64,000 nucleotides of DNA from Epinephelus fuscoguttatus (lineage: Eukaryota; Chordata; Actinopteri; Perciformes; Serranidae). The notes beneath the pieces are model-generated. The model was not told the origin of the DNA, made no database searches, and saw only the letters and a list, made by a program, of their open reading frames with translations. The stretch is from assembly GCF_011397635.1 (NCBI RefSeq), contig NC_064760.1:30372856-30436855 (forward strand), read 5' to 3'. Made by a program: the position numbers and the translations under genes. Within the stretch, counting starts at the first letter, position 1. Every line of letters begins with the position of its first letter. Positions 9,337-19,200 of the stretch are shown here, one piece after another.

Positions 9337-11541
9337 ATGGGAAGTCTGAAAGACGAGATGAGAGGTCTCAGAGAGGACCACAAGCCTTGTGAGAAGACGG
9401 ATGATGGAGAGCGTCCAGGCGGCTCAGATGGCAGCGCTGAGCCCGAGGGACCTCAGATAAACACGAGTCAAGAGTCAACAACACAAGGGGACTATCAGCC
9501 AAAACATCACACGAATGCCAGCTACGTTGAAGAGGGAGACGAGAATGCAAAATCTAAAGATCAAGCACTTTCAGGAGGCGGTTGTGTAAAAGACTCTACG
9601 CAGACTGATGCCATTTCTCTGACACAACAGCCTGAAGATGATGAAACAACAGCAGCCACACACAACGATGCGACAATCTCTAATGAGCTCCTGAGTGGTG
9701 GAGATGGAGATGGTGAAATTCAGGAGGAGATGTCTCAGGATAAAACCACAGAAAAAGACGCAGACATTGAAAATATATATGTGCCTGTGCCAGCAACCCC
9801 AGGCCCCTCAGACCCACGAACCCCAGCTCCTGCCGGCCAGCAACACATGCACACACAGGTCAGCCTGGAGGTGGTCCAGTGTCACTCGGCGGCCACCAGC
9901 CCCATGACGCCCCCTGAGGGCGGCCATTCCTTCTTCTTCCCGAGCTCTTTTGGGAAGTCTGGAGCTGTGGGCGCTGACACTAAAGATGCTGAGCTACAGG
10001 TGGGTCAGCAGGTGGAGTTCTGCTCTGTGGCCACATCCCCCATGACCCCAAAGACGCCCTCGACCACAGCTTTCCCAGTGCTCATCGGGAGGGAGACGGT
10101 GCAGAAGGAGGAGAAAGTGAAAAAGAGTGAGGAGCATGGGGAGAGTGGCCAACAGGAGAGTTCCCCCGCAACACAAAGTCTGGAAGAGTCAGAGAAAGCT
10201 GGAACTTTGAAATTTGCCACATCAAAGGAGCCAAGCGAGGGCCTCAGCTCGAATGCATCTCCAGAGAGCTCCACCAGCTGCCCTGCTGCCGGGTTAATAG
10301 TTTCTCAAGTAACTCTGGAGGATAGTAATCAGCTGAGTAAGCAGCAGAGGATGGGCAGTATGGATCAAGACATTACAATCCTGGTGACCCACTATAGCAA
10401 CAATGATGAGGAAGAGGAAGAGAAGGCTGAGTCATCTCTTTTTACCATCGAGCGAGAGATGGTCAAAATAGATGAATATGAGGAACCCGGAGAGAAAGAC
10501 AATGATGTAAAGAAGGAGGATGGAAAGGAAAATGTCTTCACAGAACCTGCTGCCCCTGATGTACAGGACACCTCAAGCACAAACCTGCCACAAAATGAAA
10601 CCGTAGAATCCTCTGTGTCCGCATGTGACGAACCAAAAACAGACGTTAAGTCTGCAAATTCAGAAGAGAAAGAAAATGAAGGTGCACGTGAGTTGAGAGA
10701 CGTGACAAAGCCTCCTGTCCCTGAATCTCCAGCTCCCTTCGGCTGCCACAACATCCGCACCCAGGTGAGCCTGGAGGTGGTGCAGTGTCAGTCTGCGGCT
10801 ACCAGCCCCATGACCCCTCCTGAGGGGGACCACGCCTTCTACTTCCCCAGCTCTTTAGGGAGATGTGAAGGTGTAGGCACAGAGACTAAAGATGCTGAGC
10901 TGCAGGTGGGTCAACAGGTGGAGTTTCGCTCTGTCGCCACAGCACCTATGACCCCAAGAACGCCCACCGTCACGACTTTTCCTGACATCAAGAACGATGC
11001 AAGCATAGAGGAGAAGATAGTGGAGGAGGAGGAGGAGGAGCAGGAGCAGGAGCAGGAGGAGGAAGAGGATACAAAGGAGCAGGTGGTGGAGGACAAAGAG
11101 AAGGAGAAAGAAACCGAAGAGAAAAAGGTGGAAGCAGCTGAAGAGGACACAAAGGAGGCAGTAAATTGCAAGGAGAAATGTGAGGAGCCGGTGCAGGAGG
11201 TCAACTGGGATGAAAAGGGAATGACGTGGGAGGTGTATGGGGCAGTGGTGGAGGTAGCTGTGCTGGGCTCAGCCATCCAGAAACACCTGGAGAAACAGGT
11301 GAAGAAGCAGAAGCAGCCCTCCATGCCTCCACCTCCGCCGCTCAACCCCTCAGCCATGCCCCTCTCGTCAGAGTCCATCCAGGGGGGTTCGGGCTCTGGT
11401 TCAGGTTCGGGTAAGGGCCGGGCGGGAAAGAGGGGAGACCGGGATGGGGAGGTGAGCCGACGCAGAAGAAACCCCTTCCGTCAGCTGATGGAGAACATGC
11501 AGCAGCCACATTGTTGCTCCAAAGCTCACACCGCAGAGTGA
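9337..11541 (+). CDS. gprin1: G protein-regulated inducer of neurite outgrowth 1 (734 aa)
   Basis: GPRIN proteins bind activated Go/Gi-family alpha subunits at the neuronal membrane and promote neurite growth. The coding part is a single exon. I place the start at 9337 ([14 protein letters not shown]), because a CTGCAG acceptor at 9301-9306 shows that the open frame further upstream is intron. The first 600 residues are disordered, Glu/Ser/Thr-rich, with two copies of a module containing [36 protein letters not shown] and SVAT.PMTP (about residues 172-248 and 472-550), then a very acidic Glu/Gln/Lys tract. The C-terminus (from about residue 621) has the GRIN_C signature [26 protein letters not shown] and [14 protein letters not shown]. 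It ends [11 protein letters not shown] with a Cys pair that is palmitoylated in relatives. The gene's position between synuclein and CDHR2 equals that of human GPRIN1. Confidence 0.92.
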   Translation: MGSLKDEMRGLREDHKPCEKTDDGERPGGSDGSAEPEGPQINTSQESTTQGDYQPKHHTNASYVEEGDENAKSKDQALSGGGCVKDSTQTDAISLTQQPEDDETTAATHNDATISNELLSGGDGDGEIQEEMSQDKTTEKDADIENIYVPVPATPGPSDPRTPAPAGQQHMHTQVSLEVVQCHSAATSPMTPPEGGHSFFFPSSFGKSGAVGADTKDAELQVGQQVEFCSVATSPMTPKTPSTTAFPVLIGRETVQKEEKVKKSEEHGESGQQESSPATQSLEESEKAGTLKFATSKEPSEGLSSNASPESSTSCPAAGLIVSQVTLEDSNQLSKQQRMGSMDQDITILVTHYSNNDEEEEEKAESSLFTIEREMVKIDEYEEPGEKDNDVKKEDGKENVFTEPAAPDVQDTSSTNLPQNETVESSVSACDEPKTDVKSANSEEKENEGARELRDVTKPPVPESPAPFGCHNIRTQVSLEVVQCQSAATSPMTPPEGDHAFYFPSSLGRCEGVGTETKDAELQVGQQVEFRSVATAPMTPRTPTVTTFPDIKNDASIEEKIVEEEEEEQEQEQEEEEDTKEQVVEDKEKEKETEEKKVEAAEEDTKEAVNCKEKCEEPVQEVNWDEKGMTWEVYGAVVEVAVLGSAIQKHLEKQVKKQKQPSMPPPPPLNPSAMPLSSESIQGGSGSGSGSGKGRAGKRGDRDGEVSRRRRNPFRQLMENMQQPHCCSKAHTAE
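9847..10985 (+). repeat. gprin1: Intragenic duplication: two modules in gprin1
   Basis: Segments 9847-10080 and 10752-10985 are direct repeats within the gprin1 exon. Both encode [10 protein letters not shown], then a [12 protein letters not shown] block, a PSS.G block, [14 protein letters not shown] and a second SVAT.PMTP block. Each module itself holds two S-A/V-A-T-S/A-P-M-T-P sites, so there are four such proline-directed phosphorylation-like motifs in total. Confidence 0.88.
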
Positions 11542-12855
11542 CACAAGAGTCCTGTTGAGAAAACAACAGCTGATTGGAGGAAGAAAAAAACCCGTGGTGT
11601 AAGAAATCACAGGATATACGTGTCTGTGATACACTGATTTACTTCAACGTGACATTGTCGTGAAAGTGTGAGAAGAAAATCAGCTCCTCACATGGGACAG
11701 GAAAAGCACAAAAGCATTTAACTTTCTATCACAGAGCATCGAGAACCAGCCATACTAAATGGAGTTTCCTTTTTTTGCTTTTTTTTTTCCTTGGACTTCC
11801 GTATTTCCATGTTTGGAAAATGAGGGTGATATATGCCATCGTTAGCTCTTCTCCTTTAATGTTTTTCACTCAGACCATTCAGTTGTCCGCTGAGTCATGT
11901 CGCTGTTGATGCATTTTCTAATGCACCTCAGAAAATACGAAGCCATGCCAGCCCTTCTCCTGGTCGCTTACAGGCTTCAGTGGAGAGACACGATGATAGT
12001 AGAGTGACTCACAGTTTTTGATTGAAATTTATGGCCTCATGGTCAGTCACTACAACCTGAGGTTCATTTTGTTTCCAGAGTACGGAAGTTAGAGTTGATC
12101 GTAATGGTGAATTGATCTGTGTGAGAGGAGTCCCTACCCCTAGTGCAGGCTTTTGTACGTCTTATACTCTGCTTTTAGATTTGCCACATTTTGACTTGTT
12201 TGTATCGTGAAAAGTATAAAAATGTACAGATGACGAGGACAATCGACACCTGATATGAGGGTATTTTTAATCATTACTACTTAGTGTATTTTAATGCCAT
12301 GATTAGTGATTCAGTTGTAAATTACGTGATGAAGCTTATTTTAAGTGTGTTTTAATTCAGAGGCTGTTACAGTGTCAGTGATGTTGGTGTTCATACGTTA
12401 ACTTCACGAAAGTGCGATCGAATCCACATTTGGAGAAATTGATTTTATTCCCAAATTGCACTTGTGATACATTCATTTAGATGTCAGTAAAGAGTGAAAT
12501 AATCCTTTCATTCCGCTGCTTGTAGGAAGTCGCTAAGTCACACTGCATGGGGTTTTATTTCAGCAACAAGTATCTCAAACCCAAAGCAAACACTGACAAA
12601 TTAAACACTCACAAAGTTAAGCCTTTTGGCGGACGTGCTGTCATAAATAAGCAATTCATTCATACACCGACATTATGCAATATTTTTCACTTTTTTTTGT
12701 TTTTGGATTTTCTTTCTAGTAGCATCAGCTGCAAGAAAAATTAACATTGTGTGTTGACATAACGTATAATACAATTTATTTCAAAGCAAACCAAACAGTT
12801 TTTAATCCGTCGCTTAATATATTAACAAAAATAAAGTGATTCTCTTGTGCAACAA
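11542..12855 (+). other. gprin1: gprin1 3' UTR
   Basis: Non-coding AT-rich sequence after the gprin1 stop, running to the AATAAA at 12830. No conserved reading frame or repeat family is recognised in it. Confidence 0.6.
12830..12835 (+). terminator. gprin1: AATAAA polyadenylation signal, gprin1
   Basis: Canonical hexamer followed by a T/GT-rich tract (TTCTCTTGTGC, TTTTTGTTTGC). It is the best candidate before the repeat cluster that starts at 12.9 kb. Confidence 0.55.
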
Positions 12856-12907
12856 ATGTTTTTGTTTGCTTTCCCTTTGCTTCTGTCCAGTCTTTTATTG
12901 TCCAGAT

Positions 12908-13217
12908 CAGTGGTTCCCAGCTATGGGTCTTGGTCCAAAAGTCGGTCATGAGTCTGTTCTGAATGGACCGCAAGTGACCTGGAAACATGTGTTTGTAAAA
13001 AACACACTTTATTTTGAAGTAAAGAAATTTCTGGCACAGAGCTTTTATTTTGAAATGCTGTTTCCTGCTGTGGAATGAGTGAATGACAAACAGCTACTTA
13101 ACAGAGGCGGCAAACTAGTTCGACAACATGACGCTGAACATTTTAAAATGGGTGGACCCTGAACTAATAACTGAGGAGAAATCTGGACCCTGTTGATGGA
13201 CCAGTTGGGAACCATTG
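12908..13217. mobile_element. hAT-type MITE with near-perfect 8-bp target duplication
   Basis: The 310-bp element starts CAGTGGTTCCCAGC and ends with the inverse, GTTGGGAACCATTG. It is flanked by GTCCAGAT (12900-12907) and GTCTAGAT (13218-13225), an 8-bp target site duplication with one mismatch. CAGNGGTTCCCAAC-type ends and 8-bp duplications are typical of hAT transposons. It has no transposase, so it is non-autonomous. Confidence 0.8.
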
Positions 13218-13360
13218 GTCTAGATAAGACTTGTTTTAAGACATTTTAAAAGGAAGAGTTTGACGTTGGGGAAATATGCTTTTGTCTTTGCACTAAATGT
13301 GAAGCTACAGCCAGCAGGCAGTTACCTTACTTATGTACTTAGACTTAACACAGGAAAAGA

Positions 13361-14045
13361 ATGCTTCACCCCCAAAACCATCATAGAATTACATAGAATT
13401 CATGTTGAAAACGCTTTACTTGTGACGTGAACATGGTGAACAAAGAATCCAAAAACAGAATTAAGTTAATGGGGGCCACCTTTAACAACAGATGTCAAAA
13501 CATCCATTTACAAACTCTCACACAACTCGTGTAGTATAACCCAAGTCTGATAAATCCAGTCGTATGCTTAGCACTTCCTGAACAGACGGCTCTTTCGGAC
13601 AAGGAACTGAACTGAAAAGTGAACACTGTCACACAATAACACAAACTAACTAACTGATTGAGGCATCGAAAGACCAGCAGCTCCCATGTTCAGCGAGGAA
13701 AATTACTGCTTTTGTCCACAGAGTCAGATAAATTTCACTTTTAGTTTAATTCTCTGCCTGAAAGGGCCGTCTGTTTGGGAAGCACTGAGCAAACATCTGG
13801 ATAAATGAACTTGGATTATACTGTATACTTGTATGGCAGTTTCTAAATGGATGTTTTGATATAGTTTTGATGTTGTTAAACATGGACCCCTATGCTTCAA
13901 TTCATCATGAATTTTCTCTGTTTTTGGATTTTTCGTTCACCGTGGAGGCATGCGAGAAGAACAAAGCTTTCCTCAGGAATTCAGTGTAACACAGGGTGAG
14001 CAACTGATATACAAATAATCATTTTGGGAGTGAAGTGCTCCTTTA
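13361..14045. mobile_element. Foldback element, copy 2 (best preserved)
   Basis: The left arm (about 13361-13640) and right arm (about 13745-14045) are long imperfect inverted repeats of each other. For example TATAACCCAAGTCTGATAAA on the left pairs with the complement of TTTATCCAGATG / ATAATCCAAGTTCATTTA on the right. The outer ends carry CACTTCACTCCCAAAATG-like sequence. The arms differ by indels. There is no reading frame. It belongs to the same family as the copies at 2.1-2.6 kb and 21.6-22.1 kb. Confidence 0.75.
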
Positions 14046-14185
14046 AGCTTTGAACAAAGTCAGGCTAGATGTTTTTCCTGCTTCCAGTCTTAAAGCTACG
14101 CTAAGGTAAATGTCTCCTGGCTGGAGCTTTATGTGTCAGTGGCATCAATCTTCTCTCCTGATAAGCATATCTTCCCAAATGTCAA
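14046..14185. repeat. Dispersed fish repeat (TTCCAGTCTTNAGCTANGCTAAG type), copy
   Basis: Contains CCTGCTTCCAGTCTTAAAGC, TACGCTAAGGTAA, GGCTGGAGCTTTATGTG, ATCAATCTTCTC and AAGCATATCTTCCCAAATG. The same family is seen, more or less complete, at 26980-27165 and 28885-29335, and a fragment on the other strand at 13255-13330. It is non-coding. The class (MITE or SINE) is uncertain. Confidence 0.55.
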
Positions 14186-14538
14186 ACTATTACTTTGACT
14201 GTTGGACAACTAAACAGTCAATTTAATAACCAAACTCAATTCCATGAGACTGAGATACTATGTGGTACACTTATAGTGTGTGTATAGTGGAGTAACGTCT
14301 CTCATTTTGGTTTTCAGTTGTGTTTTCCCTTGAACTGAATGTTTAGACAAAGCAAATTCATCACCTTAGATTGAATCTTGTGCATGGAGTCAATGATACA
14401 TTACTAATGGTCACAACAGAAGGCTATGTGAAGACACAAGGACTTCATCCAACACCATCAAAGTGTAATTTGGTCAGCCTGATTACAGAGAAGCAACGTA
14501 ATGTCCATCTGAGGCCTCTGTCAGCATCACTGTTTCCA
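14186..14538 (-). other. cdhr2: cdhr2 3' UTR / downstream
   Basis: Sequence after the cdhr2 stop codon on the minus strand. I see no AATAAA on that strand, but ATTAAA (plus strand TTTAAT at 14222-14227) could serve about 315 bases after the stop. Nothing else is recognised. Confidence 0.35.
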
Positions 14539-16231
14539 TCACAGGTCTGTAGTGCTGAATGCGGGGTTATCGTAACCCACATGAGGATTGTCGGAGCTTT
14601 TCTTCTTGCCCCGCTGGGCAAGTGCTGCACCCAGAGGCTCGATGTACTCGGGTGGCCCACTGTCTTTCTCCTCCTGGATCATCTGCTAATGAGGAGCAGA
14701 GGAGTTTTGAAACTAGATCGTATTGTAATAAGTACAACTGAACATGGAGTTTAAAATGTAAACTCACCATGGGCCTATCCTTTTCAGAAAAGGTCACATC
14801 ACTGCTGTAGTCCAGGGAGTTGAGGCTGTGGTGAAAAAAGTCATCAAAGTTATCTCCATATGCACAGTTCATCATTTTATAAAGTGCGTGTGTTTGATTT
14901 AAATAAAGGTCTCATGCCAACGTCAGGAGCAGAAAGCCAGCTCCCAATCACAACATGCTGTCGTGAGCACACTGTGACAAAATGTTCACATGGAAACATT
15001 CCCAGTTTATTAACCAGCACGGCTGCAGAGTGGAGAGTGAGGTCGTGTGTCACTGTGAGCCACCACCTTGTGACCGAGCAAATCACTGCTATCAACAGAT
15101 GGTGGAGACCGTAATCACGGAGAGGTTTTCTTTACCTGACTTTGTCCACATCTGAGCTCTCCTCGTCCATGTCCAGGACCATGGTCGTGTCGATGTTGAG
15201 GTTGAGGACAGGATTAGCCCTGTTAGTGGGTAATGAAATACACAGGAACACAAACACGTGTTATATTTCATGCCACTTATTCACTCATTTATCTTGTTAA
15301 TGCTGCTGTCTCCTCACCCCTCCATGGTGTACTTGTTGGTCCCAGGCACCACAGGACCACTTTTCTGGTTGTCAGAAGTCACCATGGATGCAGAGTTCAT
15401 GGCTTTAGCCGCCTTCAGCCTCCTCCTGTAGCTGTGGTGTGAAGTGAGTTGATTAGTAAACAGGCACAGTACCTCTCATGGATGTTGTTAGATCAGTGCT
15501 TGGCTTTACTGGGATTAACTGTGGTTATTATTTAAAGGGAATGTTTTTGCATCTGGGAGAGTAAAGGAGACAACATTTTTTTTAAATTGGTCCAGTATAT
15601 GGAGAGATCGCTGACACAACAAGCTGCAGTGTAATCCCAAAATGTGCAGTTTATGTCAATTAAAAGTACTTGATTTTGCTACTGACAGGCTAAAATTTCA
15701 TTATAAATGTAGAACATAATAATAATCGGAGCCTGTCAGTGGCAAAAATAAGCACTTCTTGCTACTGACAGGTGCGCAGTTGGCCATAGGGATCACATTG
15801 CAGCCTGTTTCGCTGCTGCAGCTGGAGCAGTAGACTGAATCAATGTGATGTCACGCTAACCACAACAATCACTTCCAGGTAGAGATATGTAAAATTTGCA
15901 AACTTGTTGATTTTTATTGTCATTTTTAGCCTTGACTAAATGTTTAAAAGTATCCATGGCCCTTTGCTGCATGTCATCCCCTCTCCCTCTTCCCCTTTCA
16001 GGTTAAATAACTGTCCTATAGATTAAAGGCAAAAAATCCCTTGAAAAATATCTTAAAAAATTGTTCTCTCTAATTGTCACTTTGAATACAGAATATTCCT
16101 TTTTCTTACTTTCTGCGAGTGCACATCAGTGAAGTGGTGAGAATAGCCAGCACGATGACGAGGCCCGCCACCATCCCCAGCAGGACGTACTGCACAGGGT
16201 TTGTTTCTTCTACTACCTCCGATGTCTTCCC
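14539..16231 (-). other. cdhr2: cdhr2 exons for the membrane helix and cytoplasmic tail
   Basis: Exon 16231-16110 encodes the membrane helix (YVLLGMVAGLVIVL followed by AILTTSLMC) and a CTRRK stop-transfer. The next exons encode RLKAAKAMNS, TNKYTMEG, ANPVLNLNIDTTMVLDMD, LNSLDYSSDVTF and, last, DNPHVGYDNPAFSTTDL. The terminal TDL fits a class I PDZ ligand, as expected for CDHR2 binding to harmonin (USH1C). The NPAF and YDNPAF motifs also resemble cytoplasmic tails of related cadherins. Confidence 0.85.
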
Positions 16232-19200
16232 CTGAAACACAAGTTAAGAAATCTATCTTCAGAATATTGTTGTATCTGTGCACCTATTAGAGCTTCATTT
16301 ACACTTTGTTATAAGATCCAACAATATAGTTCTGACACATTCATTTATAAATTAAAATCAATGGCTACAGTGGCTAACAGTTTGTCACAGAGTCAACTTT
16401 GAAATTCTGTTGTTTGTCCATTAATCATCGAACAGTTTGGTCAGGTGGCTCTGGATTATTGGCTGTTTCTGAAGTCGAAACTAGACATGGTGAAGCTGCT
16501 TTTAGCTTCTGTGCTGCTCTAATGTGGAACATTTGACTTCTTTAAAATCTAAACGTAAGACCTACCTTTGTACCTTTTTATTAATTTTCTTTTTAATCAA
16601 ATGTGTTAGTTTGCTTTTAGCATTTGTTTCTTGTGCTTTTACTTGCACTTTAGGTTGTCTTTGGGTATGAAATGTGCTATTTATTTATAAGCTATTTATT
16701 TATAAGATACATTTTCCCTGTCTAAAATGTTAGTAAAATAAAAGTAGTAGTTAGTAGCAGTAGTTTTAAGTTAATTAGTGTATGAGCACTTTGATTATAT
16801 CTCAGTTATGACGTCACTTCTTGATGTTCTTGCTGATTATTTGTGCAGCTAAACAAATCACAGAAGCAAATAAAGTACAATGATGACGTTGTTCTGTGAC
16901 GATGACACTAATCTTCATCTTAGTTTTCTCTCAGAAATAATGAATGTATGACTATGAGGCAAAATTTGAAGGAATTATAAATTTTAGCTTCCAATTAGGC
17001 TTAATCTGTTGTAGTTTTATTTGTAATCATTTGCAACAATCTGTCAAAGAAACGGATTTCCTCATTGAGATCAGTGATGTCTACATGTGGAACTTTGATA
17101 CAACAATTTGAAAACAAAAACTGCTGCAGTTAACAGTAATTTTGTGCTGTTTGCTATGATTTCCTTTTCAAGGACAGAATACAGTGGAACGTTGTGCAGC
17201 ATCAGCAACGGGAGATTTATGGACACCTGCTCAAAAAATTCACAACTTGTGATGCTGCTTTAACTCAGTTGAAAAAGTATAACATCACAGAAAAGAGACC
17301 CTTTCAGAAAATAAAACTCTGAAACTGCTCATACTCACAATGTCCGAGAGGCCGAGCCCTATGAGCACAGAAGAGTGTTCAGGATCAGAGATGATCTTTT
17401 CCACTTCAGTCGAGCTGAGAGCAGTCCCGTTCAAGTAGACAAAATATGCCTCTACGATAGTCTGACCTGCAGCCCTGAGAGAAGAATACAACAATTACAA
17501 CTACACACCTAAAATAAAGAACCTAAATTAACTATTTCAGCTGTTCTTAATCTAAAATCCCCCGGTGCAGCTGCAATTATCATTCACAATCATCAGTAAA
17601 TAATTTATCCTCAGCAATGTGATTGTTTACAGGGACACTGACACCACCTAGTGGACAACAGTGCATGGAAATGAAAAGCTGAGAATTTTTTGGAGAGCCT
17701 GTCCACACCAGCCAGTAGTTTATCTTTACTCGCAGACTGTAGCATTTATTTTGACATACAGTGATTTAGATTTAGAGGTAATGAGGTAACTTGCCTTACG
17801 GTTTCAGCATCGTTCACCCTGATTGCAGTAATTTCAACCTTGGCCTTGGTGGCAAATTGAAGCGCACTGGAAATGTAGATATCAGAGAAAACACCAGGTC
17901 CCCAATGAGAAACATAGATATGTGTTAACTTAAAAAATAGAAACATTCTCCACTTCACTGTCATCCAATTTAAATTTTACTGAAACACAGCAGAACCGTA
18001 CTTTGTGATTTTAATTTCATTTTCTTCGACTTCGGCTTTGGAAGATCTGAATTCAAGTTCCACTTTAAATGATTCATCAACTGTGATAATCTGCAACAAT
18101 AAAAACAACACAAGTATTAACACAGGCTGAGGTCTTACTGTGCGTCCTGTGTTAACAACACAGACAGGATAATGCTCATAAACAGAAACCTAGCTGCATG
18201 ATTGCAGTCACTCACCTCCAGTACGGTGCTGTTTGAGAGGTTACCGGTGTCAGTTGCATTCACTGTTACTAAATACTTCCCTTTCAGGGACCTGTCAAGC
18301 CCCTCGGTAGTTCTGTGGAAAGTGGGGGAAATCATGAGTGGTCATTTTTACTTCTTTTTTGTCAATTTCCATCTCATTGTAGATGGCTTCGAAGTTGTCT
18401 TTCTAGTTATTTTGTGTTTCTTTGCCATTGTGGTCTTTTTGTGTGTCTTTATTGCAGTTTTGCAACACTTTGCAGTTATTTTTATTTGTTTTCCACTATT
18501 AATGTTTCTTACTACAATTGTTTTTTTTTCTTTGTTGTCATTTTGTGTCTCTTTTTTTGAACTTTGCATCTCTTATCAGGTATTTTGTGTCTCTTTGAGG
18601 TCATTTTGTGCATCTTTGTAGTCATTCTGCATCACTTTGTGGTTGTTTTAAGCCACTTCATGTTATTTTGAGTCTCTTTATAGTTGTTGTGTGTCTCTGT
18701 AGTAATCTTTTGTGTCTCTTTGTGGTGGTTTTGAGCCTCTTTTTTAATCATTTTGAGTCTCTTTGTAGTAATCTTTTTATCTCTTTTTAGTTGTTTTGTT
18801 TCTCTATTGAGGTTTTATGTCTCTTTCTTTCAACTTTGCAACTCTTTGTAGTTGTTTTGTGCATCTTTGTAGTCACTGCATTCCTCTGTGGTCATTTTAC
18901 ATCTCTTAAGTTGTTTTGCAAGTCTTTGTAGTTGTTTTGAGTCTTTAATAGTTGTTATATGTCTTTTGGTAGAAACTTCTGTGTCTTCTTGGGGTCATTT
19001 TTTGATTCTTTGTAGTTGTTTTGTGTCTCTTGTGGTCATTTTGTGTCTCTCTGTGGTTGTTTTGAGCCTCTTTATAGCCCTTTTGAGTCTCTTTGTAGCT
19101 GTAATGTGTCTCTTTGGAGTAATCCTTTTGTAGCCATTTTGTGTCCTTCTGTTATCACTGTTTATTTTTTTAGTTGATTTGTTTCTCTATTGGTGTTTTG

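Noticed and set aside
10911-11378. 155-codon antisense open frame rich in Ser/Cys
   Set aside because: It is the reverse of the acidic GAG/GAA-rich tract of gprin1; a codon-composition shadow.
15590-15880. Weak similarity of GCCTGTCAGTGGCAAAAATAAGC to the arms of the THAP element
   Set aside because: Only about 25 bases agree approximately with GACTGGTTCAG/CAGTGGCGAAAAAAAGCAC; too short to call a copy.
18202-19133. Several hydrophobic open frames that look like membrane proteins
   Set aside because: They run through the TTTTGTGTCTCTTTG minisatellite; the Phe/Leu/Val/Cys content is a product of T/G-rich repeats.
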